Shown here piece by piece: positions 12,963 through 22,903 of a stretch of DNA of 64,000 nt. Source of the DNA: Parietaria judaica (taxonomy: Eukaryota; Streptophyta; Magnoliopsida; Rosales; Urticaceae). The notes under the pieces are model-generated. The model was not told the DNA's origin. It did not search any database and was given only the letters and a program-made list of their open reading frames with translations. Position numbers and translations under genes: made by a program. The DNA lies in the NCBI GenBank assembly GCA_954871525.1, contig OX940871.1:17080532-17144531 (forward strand). Reading direction: 5' to 3'. Position 1 is the stretch's first letter. Each line of letters starts with the position of its first letter.

Positions 12963-14511
12963 CTATATTAATTTCAGATATAACGGATTCAGGGATATTT
13001 TCTTGGCTACAATCTTGCTCACAGATCGTATTAGACTCAATAGTAGGAAGAAGTAAGTCATTAAACGAATCAGGTAAGTTTTGGGCAGATTCAGTATTAT
13101 GAAAAGGAAAAATATTCTCATGAAAAACAACGTCCCTAGAGATGAAGAAGTTCTTACTTTCAAGATCATAAAGCCTATAACCCCTATATCCAGAGGCATA
13201 TAAAAAAAAAACGCACTTTCTAGCTCTATACTGAAATTTATTCTATGAGCACGTAAAGTGTAAGCAAAGGCAAGGCATCTAAAATTCTTCAAGAGATTAT
13301 AGTTAAAGTTCTTATGGTACAACACTTCATACGGACATTTGTTTTGAAGAACAGAAGTGGGAGTTCTGTTGATAAAAAAAGTAGCCGTTAAAATGCAATC
13401 AGACCAAAAAACAACGGGTACCTTGCTTTGGAAGAAAAGGGCTCGCGCTACGTACATTTAGTAGGTGTTGGTGCTTTCTCTCAACTACAGAATTCTGTTG
13501 AGGGGTTTCCACGCATGAAAATTGATGTAGAATTCCTAACTTGGAGAAGTACTCTGCAAAAATCAACTCATGTGCATTATCCGATTTAAAGTTCTTTATA
13601 CGTTTTGAAAACTGCCTTTCAACCATGACAGTGAACCTTGGGAGAATGAGATGAACATCTGATTTATTTGACATTAAATAGGTCCAAGTAAATCTAGAGT
13701 GATCATCAACAAGCGTAAGAAAGAATCTATATCCATTGTGAGATTTTTCGTGAAAAGGTCCCCACACATCACAATGTATCAATTCCAGACTTTCATTACA
13801 AATGTTATTGACAAATACAAAGGGCTGCCTTTTCTGTTTTGCCATGGGACAAATGCAGCAAGTTTCCTTTTGGTTATTCTCTATGAAACCTAAGGTATTT
13901 TTCAAAGGTGCTAGAGCTTTTTCAGATAAGTGTCCTAGCCTAGTGTGCCACGTGTTAGCTGTGGTCTTATTACAACTAGAATTGAGAAAAACAGGTTCAT
14001 TGTCATCCAGGATGTACAGTTCATCATGTACATTACCCCTGCCAATCACTTTCGTCTTCGTGTGATCCTGTATCACACAAGAATTGTCTGTAAATGAGAC
14101 ACGACCACCCGAATATGTGGTCAAAGCTCTTACTGAGAGCAAATTAAATTTAAAACTTGGCATAACAAGCACATTTCTTAACATAATTTGGGTGTTAATA
14201 ATGATATCCCCATAAAAGAAAACTGGGATAATTTCCTCATTTGGGAGAGTCACAGTTGCATTTTCTAAATATTTCAGATTAGTAAAGCTAGATTTTCTAT
14301 TGAATATATGTTTAGTAGCACTTGAGTCTACTATCCAAGCGTTTTCAAGATTAATTTTACTATTAACAGCACGCATGTAATTAAGTGAACCTGTGGTGAA
14401 GGTCGCCAAATTTAATGCAGTGCTGCTTCCCGAGCTCTTCCCGGAGTTCTTCATGTGTTCAGCGAGCATTCCTATGATCTTGTGGCACTGTGAATCAGTG
14501 AGGCCATCCAT
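12963..14511 (-). pseudogene. Copia protease-integrase region, frameshifted
   Basis: The frame starting about 14511 holds the aspartic protease site as D-S-S instead of the expected D-S-G (residues 62-64). It is followed by the GAG-pre-integrase zinc motif (H-x3-H ... C-x2-C, with W-H-T-R-L-G-H). The integrase core retains its first Asp (C-D-V-W-G-P), second Asp (K-S-D-N) and Glu (V-V-E-R). The frame shifts near 13450 into a second frame covering the rest of integrase (about 13457-13150), then shifts again in the linker before reverse transcriptase. Protease substitution and shifts mean no functional polyprotein. Confidence 0.85.
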
Positions 14512-15428
14512 ATCAACCCACTGCGTTCTTCAAACTTATTCCCTTTTGCCTCAATCTGGTTGCTTTGAACTCGAAATCTCGGCTGTCCGCTTGGTGGATA
14601 CCCATAGATCTTGTAACATTTCTCCACTGTGTGTCCAATCATCTTGCAATGAGTACAAAAAGGGCGATCTCTACTTTTGAACTGCTTTCGTGGATTGTTG
14701 TCTTCTCTTATCGCCATGGCCATGGTGCTAGTCGTGCCAGTTGCTGCTGCATCAAAACCGACAGATCTTTTCCTTTCTTCTTGAACGAAGAGTGCAAAAA
14801 TCTTATTGATTGGAGGTATTGGATCCATCAACAATAGTTGTCCTCTAATCACGGAATAGGTGTCATTCAACCCCATGAGAAATTGCATACTGTACTCGGT
14901 GTTGTAAAACTCAGTGCACGTTCTTGAGCTACATTGGGGCTTGAAATCATTCAGCTCCTCCCATATTGCCTTCAGCGTTGTGAAGAAGGTGGATATCGAG
15001 TCTTGACCCTGCCTGAGATTGGCTAAGTCACGTCTGAGCTCGAAAATCCTAGGTCCATTACTTTGCCTAAACCGTTCTTTAAGATCTGTCCAAATCTCAG
15101 ATGTTGTATCTCCAAAAAGAATTGATTTCGCAGTTTCTTTTGACACAGAGTTAAGCAACCATGCCACAACTACATTATTGTTCCTAATCCATGAATTTAA
15201 GATCCTACTATCTTCTCCAACCGGCTTCGGAATCGGTCTATCAATGAATCCAATTTTATTCTTCACAGACAGTGCAATGAGAATCGACCTCGACCAAGAC
15301 GCGTAGTTGTCACCAGTTAGAGGTTGAGAAACGAGAATCGCACATGTGCTGTCAGTGTGATGGAGATAATACATACTTAAAGGATCATCGATTGGAGCCT
15401 TGTCCATTGGAGCCCTGTCGGGATTCAT
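14472..15428 (-). pseudogene. Copia gag (capsid/nucleocapsid) region
   Basis: An ATG-started frame of 318 codons directly after the primer site. The N-terminal part is a plant copia Gag (UBN2/retrotran_gag type) with a W-T-D-L-K-E-R-F motif. A CCHC zinc knuckle (C-x2-C-x4-H-x4-C) sits at residues 258-271, the nucleic-acid-binding motif of the nucleocapsid. The frame ends by a shift near 14505, after which the protease frame continues in another phase. This part is intact, but the element as a whole is dead. Confidence 0.88.
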
Positions 15429-15551
15429 CTAGGCGATCACCTTCTTCTTGCCTTCGTGACCATGTGGACGCGATGGAATCAGTTTGATGCAGGAAGAAGG
15501 AGATGATGAAGCAAGCTTCCAATCAGGCAAAAATGGCGGAATTTGGTATTC

Positions 15552-15563
15552 GCTCTGATACCA
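15552..15563 (-). other. Primer binding site (initiator tRNA-Met)
   Basis: The minus strand reads TGGTATCAGAGC directly inside the 5' LTR, the classic plant copia primer site complementary to the 3' end of initiator methionine tRNA. Confidence 0.92.
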
Positions 15564-15878
15564 TTTCAAGAAAGGCGTTCTCCACGAGGAAGACGAGAGA
15601 GAAAAAAAATATTCTATTATTGATCAAAAGTAAAGTTTACAAACAATGGCTTGATTATTTAAATCAACTGAATGAAATCTATTAAAATGCCAAAGAATCT
15701 TATAAGAAGCTTTATATTAGCTTATTGGTTCAATAGTGCGCGTACATCCAATGAACGACAACTTATATAAAAAAAAAAACACAATAAACAAATAACTTCC
15801 GTAAAACGACAACACAACAAACGTCAAACATGGTTAGTCGTTAGTGGTGTAATACTATAAATCTTTAACATTCTAATA
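15564..15878 (-). repeat. 5' LTR of the copia element
   Basis: Repeats the sequence of the 3' LTR from 15653 to 15878 and is complete up to the primer binding site, giving about 315 bases. On the minus strand it begins TATTAGAATGTTAAAGA. Bases 15564-15652 have no counterpart in the other LTR. Confidence 0.85.
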
Positions 15879-18100
15879 ATTTTCGATCAGTGGAATGTTT
15901 TAGATTACTTTCTCCAAAGATTGCATACTTGATTGTTTGTAATCAATATCTGATTGAAGAAGATTGGCCGAAGATTAATGGAAGATCATTATGAAAAAGT
16001 TAGACTTTGGCTTGGCTCTTTATTATACCATCAGTGAAGAGAAACACTGACTTTCTTAGTTGATTGATGCAAATGAGTCTTGCAAAACACAAACTTTTAG
16101 TGAAGGGAATCGGCGTTTAAAAGTGATGAATTAAGAAGAATGAGATGTTGGTTGCTGATTGATGCAAGATGATCTTGCATCTGTCCTGATGATATTGTAA
16201 ACGTACTTAACATTTTACATAACAACGAGGGAATTTCTATTCTTTCTTTTTTTTCGGCGGCGAAAATTTCCAATCTATATGATGCGATATTTGAAACTTT
16301 TCCCACACAAAAAAATAATAGTAAAACTACTGCCACTACTATATAAAATGTTGGATACTTTCGCGATTACTAACTCTAATTTCTGTAACAAATCGACGGC
16401 TTAGTAACTCATTGTTGGGTTTTTCACTGATTTTGTCTTATCTCGAGGCGGGAATATCGGGATATCCTTGAACAATAAATCTAGATTACTTACATGAATC
16501 AAAATCAAATAGTTTCAATGTTTCCTAGACTTTTGGTACTTTTGCCAACTATAGAATTCTGGCAAATTTTCTTTTCGCGCCCTATTGACTTCGTGTGAAT
16601 CTCCGGATTACCTTGTCAAGTGTCAGGCCTCTATTATTTCCACCGCATCACGTCAGGAACATTGCGAATGTAGTTTGGAAACGCTGCATCGAATTTACTA
16701 GATCCTATTCGGTGTTAGACGATGGCTCAATCTCACACACCGGGAGAGGACGAATTTGGCTAGGGTTTTGCAGAAGTGGAGATCGAATTCTCTGAGAAAA
16801 AATTACTAGAGATTAGGTCATTTATGAGCTTAAGTGTGATATTTATAGACACAATCTATAATAACATAATGGGCTTTATTCAATTTATGGACTAAGCTCA
16901 TTAGGTCAATTATTAATTTACTAAATCAATTAATAATCATTTAATACCTGTCAATGCAAATGATACATTTAAACTTATAATTGGATATAATTATAGAAGA
17001 TATATTTGATAGGGTTGTTATGTGGTAGCACTAGTTAGTAGCTACTAACTATCTCTTTAATTAAGAGTCTCTATCAACCAAACAAATTGGCCCTAAATCA
17101 ATCAAGCAAACTATGCATTTGGATCGGCAAATTTTCCTCATATTAATTGCAACAATCTCTTTGAGTAGTTGGCAGTTATGGTCCCTGCACTTTGAATGTA
17201 GTGCTTTTTGACCTGTGAATTTTTGTTTATAACAAGAAGACTCCATATATATACAAAGATAGCAAACTACCCCAATGTACTAGAAAATTCCCAAAAAAAA
17301 TATATAAGGCAATAGAAGCGAAAGGGCACTACAAGGAAAATCAAGAGGGCATTTGGGCAAATTATTGTATCTTATTATTTTTCTAATTTCCCAATAAAAA
17401 GATTTAACACACCTAGTCAACTCTACACTACACAACTTTACTACACCACCTTGATAAATAATAATATAAAAATTATAAAAAATGCCCATTATGTGTCATA
17501 GGTTTAAGAAAAATGCCTATGCGTGAGAGTAAAAAATACACACAGTGGACATTTTTCTTAAACTTTTGACACAAAATGGGCATTTTTTAAAATAACCAAT
17601 AATAATGGCAATAAAATATAAAAACTATATAAAAATAGAGAATCGGAGATAATACCAACGAATATATTCGAGTAAAAGACGAAATTAATAGTATATATTC
17701 AAGTTTTACTTTTAAAAGCCGGAGTATCGGGGCTGAGTTTTTAGTCTCCATTTTGTCACTCCCATTGTAAAAACGTATCATCATCCTCATTTACCACTGA
17801 ATACAAACATGGTATATATGATACGAGGACACATCATTATAACAAGTAGAGAAAAAAAAACAAGCTCTACGCTTTTTACTTGACTTGTACTTCAACTTTT
17901 ACAAATAGAATTCAAGTACACAACCGCAAAATTTGCCTAAACTTGAGTACATTTGCCATTATTATCTATAAATAATAACTTCACAACCAGAAGAGTCCAC
18001 GGAGCACATTTCCCATCACAAAGTCAAACAAATCCAAATGGCTGTGAATGTGATGTAACATGTTTAAACACTCAAATCTGGTATGGAACTTTGAAGTGAC
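15879..18100. other. Intergenic DNA with a small foldback hairpin
   Basis: No gene was recognised. A patch at 16560-16800 looks less AT-biased and gives a 66-codon plus-strand frame without known motifs. A perfect 18-base palindrome (agttagtag/ctactaact) lies near 17031-17048, and a short foldback repeat is listed separately at 17476-17588. Confidence 0.5.
17476..17588. repeat. Short foldback repeat (about 113 bp)
   Basis: The left arm (17476-17518, containing 'aatgcccattatgtgtca') and right arm (17541-17588, containing 'tgacacaaaatgggcatt') are inverted copies of about 45 bases around a short loop. A single related arm ('tggacatttttt...atgggcatt') occurs at about 33807-33848, so this is a dispersed family. 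Confidence 0.65.
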
Positions 18101-18603
18101 CAGATGATTTCTGAAGCATATTTATTATAATTAACTCATATGGTTAATGGTTCATTTCATTTAAAGCCGTCCAACGACATGGCCAGGCTGCGCCGGGGAA
18201 TCCATTTCGGCAGAAACCGCAAGCAATACCAAACCATCATGGCGCCGCCGGCTGGACACAGCCGAAGGCTCCTGCCGGAGAAGCCTTTAATTCTGATTAC
18301 TAAAACCGACTTAAAAGACGCTTCTGAATGTGGAAACTTAAAGAGCTGTTAAACATAAAACTAATGTATTGAGGAAATAATGAACGGGACTAAAAAAGAT
18401 TTGAAGGACACTTATTATGACCAAAATCAAAATCACAAGGTTCGTGGCAATCATTAGTAATACATTTGCAGGGAAAACCCATATAAGAACGCTTTCAAAT
18501 TCGAAAACTCGAGAGTCATTAAACGCAAAATCTAACGTATATATACAGGTACAAGAGAGAGGGTTCTAAATACCGCCGTGGAAATTCGCGCATGCTTCTT
18601 CCT
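18101..18603. other. 3' flank of RMA gene, with GC-rich patch
   Basis: Probably holds the 3' UTR of the RMA gene (minus strand). A short GC-rich patch at 18170-18290 is open on both strands (a 70-codon plus frame and a short minus frame) but shows no known motif, so no gene is called. Confidence 0.4.
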
Positions 18604-19275
18604 TCACCAGCAAAGCAGCGCGAGGATAACGAATACTCCGATCACAAGAAGCAGGTTCTTCAATACAGTATCGGCTTGTTGGCCCCGTCCGGTGGGCTGT
18701 GGGAACCCGTGAGCGTGGCCTCCATGAAACGAATGGAACCCGTAAGGGTACCCAGAAGTCGTCCCGTACACAGTGGCGTCCGGAAAACCGTGGAGCTGAA
18801 TGTTGAACAATGACGGAATCAGTCCCCCGAAAGCGGTGGACAAGGTGAAGTTTCCAATCCTCGCCATGGGGACGAAACCGCCCATGAACCCGAACCCTAA
18901 GTTGGAAAACTGGTTCGGCTCCGGGGGAGGGGCGGTTTCAGGTCTCTGCCCCGCCGGCCGATGCGGGATCTCGATCCCAGGGTACGATTTCGCCCTCGGG
19001 TCGGACTGCGTTTTGCCCCGGCCGTACAGCGGCACCAACTTCTCCTCCTGAATGAGGGCCTTGCAAACCGGGCACTCCTGAGAGTGCGAGTGGTGGTGGA
19101 GCCATCGGTACAGGCAGGGCCAGCAATAGAGGTGCCCGCAGAGAGTCACGATCGGGTCCTGCGCTAATTCGAAGCAGATGTTGCACTCAAAATCACCGGG
19201 GTCGTTCGATCCATTCCCCGAGCACGACGGGGTTTGGGCCGGTACACTCGTTGATTCCCCAAACCCACTCGCCAT
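18604..19275 (-). CDS. RMA: RMA-type RING E3 ubiquitin ligase, ER membrane-anchored
   Basis: A 223-residue protein of the RMA/RNF5 family, ubiquitin ligases that sit in the ER membrane and act in ER quality control and turnover of membrane proteins such as aquaporins (family knowledge). A C3HC4 RING finger occupies residues 31-71: C31-x2-C34-x11-C46-x-H48-x2-C51-x2-C54-x13-C68-x2-C71, all ligands present. A Pro/Gly-rich linker follows, and the last 20 residues (about 204-223) form one hydrophobic tail anchor ending L-L-C-W. Length fits the family (about 220-250). The ATG at 19275 is chosen because codons upstream run only into a splice acceptor. The coding part is intronless; a 5'-UTR intron lies upstream. 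Locally GC-rich against AT-rich flanks. Which RMA paralogue it is cannot be told. Confidence 0.93.
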   Translation of the reverse strand: MASGFGESTSVPAQTPSCSGNGSNDPGDFECNICFELAQDPIVTLCGHLYCWPCLYRWLHHHSHSQECPVCKALIQEEKLVPLYGRGKTQSDPRAKSYPGIEIPHRPAGQRPETAPPPEPNQFSNLGFGFMGGFVPMARIGNFTLSTAFGGLIPSLFNIQLHGFPDATVYGTTSGYPYGFHSFHGGHAHGFPQPTGRGQQADTVLKNLLLVIGVFVILALLCW

Positions 19276-19700
19276 TCCGAAATTCTCAACCACAAATTCC
19301 TGTTGAACACAGACCCAAAATCAATTAAGAAACAAAGATAGATTTACCAATCTGATCATCGACAAAAATCCCAAAACTAAACCCTCATGCAAATTCGAAA
19401 ACCTTCGCAATCAATTCATCAATTTTTACATCGAATTCTAAGATTATAGTATAATTAAAGTCCCAATATCAATCAATATCTCAAGCATAACCCAGAAAAG
19501 CATGAAAAAACGCCATAGTCAACGAAATTCAGAGATTTAAGAAAGGGGGAAAATCGAAAATCATCGAACCTTTGAGCGATCCAATTTCGAAATTGAGATC
19601 GGAATCGGAAGAGAAATCAGAGAGGAGCGAATTGGAGATCGGGTCGTGAGATCAAGAACAACCTGACACGATCCGTGGAGGGAGTTTCTAGGTTGTTCGA
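19276..19700 (-). other. 5' UTR of the RMA gene with intron 19300-19569
   Basis: Upstream of the ATG the minus strand reads ...TTCAACAG|GAATTTG (acceptor, exon resumes at 19299) and, 270 bases further up, CTCAAAG|GTTCGATG (donor, exon ends at 19570). The intron would lie wholly in the leader. The leader exon continues to roughly 19690, where AT-rich promoter-like sequence starts. The transcription start is not visible, so the outer limit is approximate. Confidence 0.6.
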
Positions 19701-20568
19701 AAATAATTTCTCTATTCTATACACGTTCAACTTATTGCCTTGTCTTGAGGGGCAGATATCCAAATAGTAGTTTCTGTAGGGGTCTATTTGCAAATATTAT
19801 AACTTTGCTGTACTTTTGCACTTTGATTAATTGTCGCCTTCATCGGACGGTCGATCTATGTTTTCAACGATATTTTTCAACGGCTACGATTGATTCTCCG
19901 GTACCGTGTCCTGGAAAGAGCTAGAGTTTCGCCGACTATTATGATACGTAGTTTTGGGCTCAAAGATGGAATATTAATGGGCCTAATTTTAGGCAAACTC
20001 TTGAAAATATTTGTCCTTTCGAAAAAATAAAAATGAAAAAAAATAACGGCATAAGTTCTCAGAAGTATGAGAAACTTTGTTACATATATATTTATTTTTT
20101 TATAATGATTTACAAATCTAACCCTTGGAAAATTAAAAATTATTGATTTAATCCTTCAAAAGTAATAAGTGGTGTGACTTTCAATACACATGTATCACTT
20201 AAAACATGCCACCACTAGCAGTTCAATCTAATAATTCGAACGTCGTAGTAGTAGTACATCTATAAATTATTATTTTTAAAATTAGAAAAAAATGGTATAA
20301 AATGTTCATTTAACCACAAACATTTTTAAAAACTACCCATTGTGTGTATTAAAATGTATTAAAATGGATAGTTTTTTAAAAAAATTGTACAAAATATGTA
20401 TTTCGTTAATACATTAGAAAATTTTATTATATTATCAAAATTATTAATTTACATGATAAATTTAGTTAAATTCAAGAAATTAAAATATTATTATTTAATC
20501 AAAGTTTTATATATTTATCGAGTACTAGTTTAACGATATTCTATTATCTGCGATAAAAGTACCCATAT

Positions 20569-20608
<40 letters not shown>

Positions 20609-21337
20609 CTATGTAGCTTCGCATGAAAAGCTCTAAATATATGTGTAGTGTGTTTGTCTAGAAACATAACTATTAAAGTAATTTTTATTTTGTTTTTATT
20701 TATTGTATTTGACTCATAAGATTTCACTTCGTTAGGAAATCTCAATTATTAAAAATATAAAAGAATTTATTATTAAGAGAAAATGGGTGTTAGTGCTTTT
20801 AACATAAATTAAGGATAGAGATATAAACTTTTGCCGATTTTTTTCCCTTCCTTTCTAGCAAATTAATGGAAGTACTTTTATAGTTTATTTGTCGACTAAA
20901 AGAGAATTTTATCGTAATTTAAATATTTAAATGCAAATTTTAGGGGACAACATTAATTATAACTTATAAGTACGAGTTATTGTAATGAAATATAATTCAA
21001 TTGATATAACTTCAATTTAGTAAATTTATAACCACTAACTTTTTTTTTTTTGACGAAATTTATAACCACTAACTAATGACACTGAGTATTATTGAAGAGA
21101 AAGCGTAAGTATTATTTATTAGAAGAGAAAGTATAATAATTATTATTAGTAGAGTAAGTATAATAATTATTTAATATAAACGTGTTAAAGTGTTCCATAA
21201 ACATAAAGTGTGAAAGTGCAAGCTATGACCGGCCAATTAATTAATATCTTTGTTAACTATTGGAAGCAAATACAGCTATTATTTTCTGTAACTATTTTTT
21301 AAACTATTTTAATTTATTTGCTTAATAAATATATATA
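19701..21337. other. RMA upstream region and AT-rich intergenic DNA
   Basis: The promoter of the RMA gene should be in the first few hundred bases, but no clear TATA box was fixed. The rest is AT-rich with an (AT)n tract at about 20563-20608. No other gene was seen. Confidence 0.45.
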
Positions 21338-21342
21338 TATAT

Positions 21343-22025
21343 TGTTAAGGTCAGATTTTGTCAAATCTTTCCCTAACACTACCCTTTGTCGTTTGTGAAA
21401 TATACGACATAAAACAAGAGGAGGATCACTTGAAGAACCAAAGCCCATCAAGGATATATCGAAGTAAGGCCCAGCAAACGAAGCCCAAACGAAGTCCTCA
21501 CCTTAGAGAGCCGGCCCAAGACCTCGTCGCGAAGAGGAGAGTTCATCGAAGAAAACCTCTTCGGGAAAGCCTAATCGCACAAAAGAGGAACTCATTCGAG
21601 ATCGCGAGAAAGGAGGGAAGATTGGTTATTCGGTTAAAGATTTCGTGGGATATCCAACGCAAAATAAGGAAGTCGACCACGATCATAGCGAAACAGAAGG
21701 AAACCCTAGCAAGATTCGAGGAATATTCTAGAAGACTTGCAAGCCTATATATACGAATGTAAACTTAGCATAAATTCATTCATGATCCAGTATCGAGTAG
21801 TTTTTAGTATTATCGTGAGTTTGAGATCCTCGAGTTTGCTTATTCATAGTATTCTCGACTTCCCAAGGGTTAGAGTGTGTAATCTTCGATTGTCCAAGCT
21901 ATCAAACGGAAGAAACCGGGTCCTCTCGGAATCATAATAAATCAGAGATATTCGTATTATCCATAATTATTTATTATTATTCGATTATCTTTGTGACTGC
22001 ACGGTGAGTAAAATCGCCCTCTACA
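21343..22025 (+). mobile_element. Solo LTR of an LTR retrotransposon
   Basis: A 683-base unit begins TGTTAAGG and ends CTCTACA (TGT...ACA), with TATAT directly before (21338-21342) and after (22026-22030), fitting a 5-bp target duplication, though in AT-repeat DNA this is weak evidence by itself. Inside are a TATA-like 'cctatatatacg' at about 21744 and a polyadenylation-like 'aataaa' at about 21935, in the order expected of an LTR promoter and R region. A 134-codon frame crosses its left half but is basic and featureless. No internal domain lies on either side, so I infer LTR-LTR recombination. Superfamily not determined. Confidence 0.72.
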
Positions 22026-22903
22026 TATATATATAATATTTTATATAGAGAGTCAATGCCAGTATTTACGATCAATCAAGAGGAAGTATATAAATCTCTA
22101 TCATAGTTGAAAGAGAAGTAACAAAGATTGTGTTAATACAATTATAGTATACTTATGTAAGGTAATTTAAATAGTTTTGCGTAATACGAATAATAAAATT
22201 CTGACCTAAAAAGTCATCAGCACATAATAACTGACTTTTTTTTTTATGATTTTGTTTTTGTTGGTAATTAAATATTATGTGTAATATGCAATAATGTCTC
22301 TTTCAGTATTTATCATAATATACGCTTATCTTCTCGACAGTTAGATTTTACCGATTTTTTTTATTGATCATGGCTTGTTCGACCTTATTTCATAATAATT
22401 GGATTTATTGTTATTTTCGACTAATCCCCAAAATCCGAGGCATTTATCACGCAGGTTGGACAAAAAAAAATTTGCCGCCAAAAACCCGGACCCGGATTTA
22501 TCCGGTTCCGGAAAAAAAAATCCCGGATAAATCCGGTTCCGGGTTTTTTTATTTTTATTTTTTAATTTAGTTTATTTTATTTAATGTTTAGTCCCTCTAA
22601 TATTTATGTTGTTTAGTTGTTCAAATACAACATTTTGGTACTGATACCTAAGTTCGGTTTTAAAAATAATAAAAGTTTAAATTCTTAAGTTATTTATATG
22701 TTTGAATATTTATTTAGAAACAAACATGAATTAAATAAAAATTAAAGTATACAACGAAAAATAAAAATAAAAATGCGTTTTTATTCAACAAAACAAACTC
22801 AAGATCGGATTCGGATTCGGATGGGAGCGTACAAGTACAACGGTAAAACAATACAAGTTACAAAGGCGTAATACAACAAGAAAAAAGAACAACTAAGAAG
22901 GAA

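Larger units (their letters stand above)
10967..15878 (-). mobile_element. Degenerate Ty1/copia LTR retrotransposon
   Basis: Minus-strand element with, in transcription order, 5' LTR (15564-15878), primer binding site, gag, protease, integrase, reverse transcriptase, RNase H, polypurine tract and a shortened 3' LTR (10967-11182). Integrase preceding reverse transcriptase defines the copia superfamily. The gene region carries several frameshifts and nonsense codons, so it is not autonomous. The LTRs differ by several percent by eye over their shared part, indicating an old insertion. No 5-bp target duplication could be matched because the 3' LTR outer end is rearranged. Confidence 0.93.

Noticed and set aside
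18604..19167. Several long plus-strand and alternative minus-strand frames over the RMA gene
   Set aside because: Shadows of the GC-rich RING-gene codons; they lack motifs and proper starts.
21358..21762. 134-codon plus-strand frame rich in Lys/Arg
   Set aside because: Lies entirely within the solo LTR and has no domain; probably chance in a stop-poor stretch.
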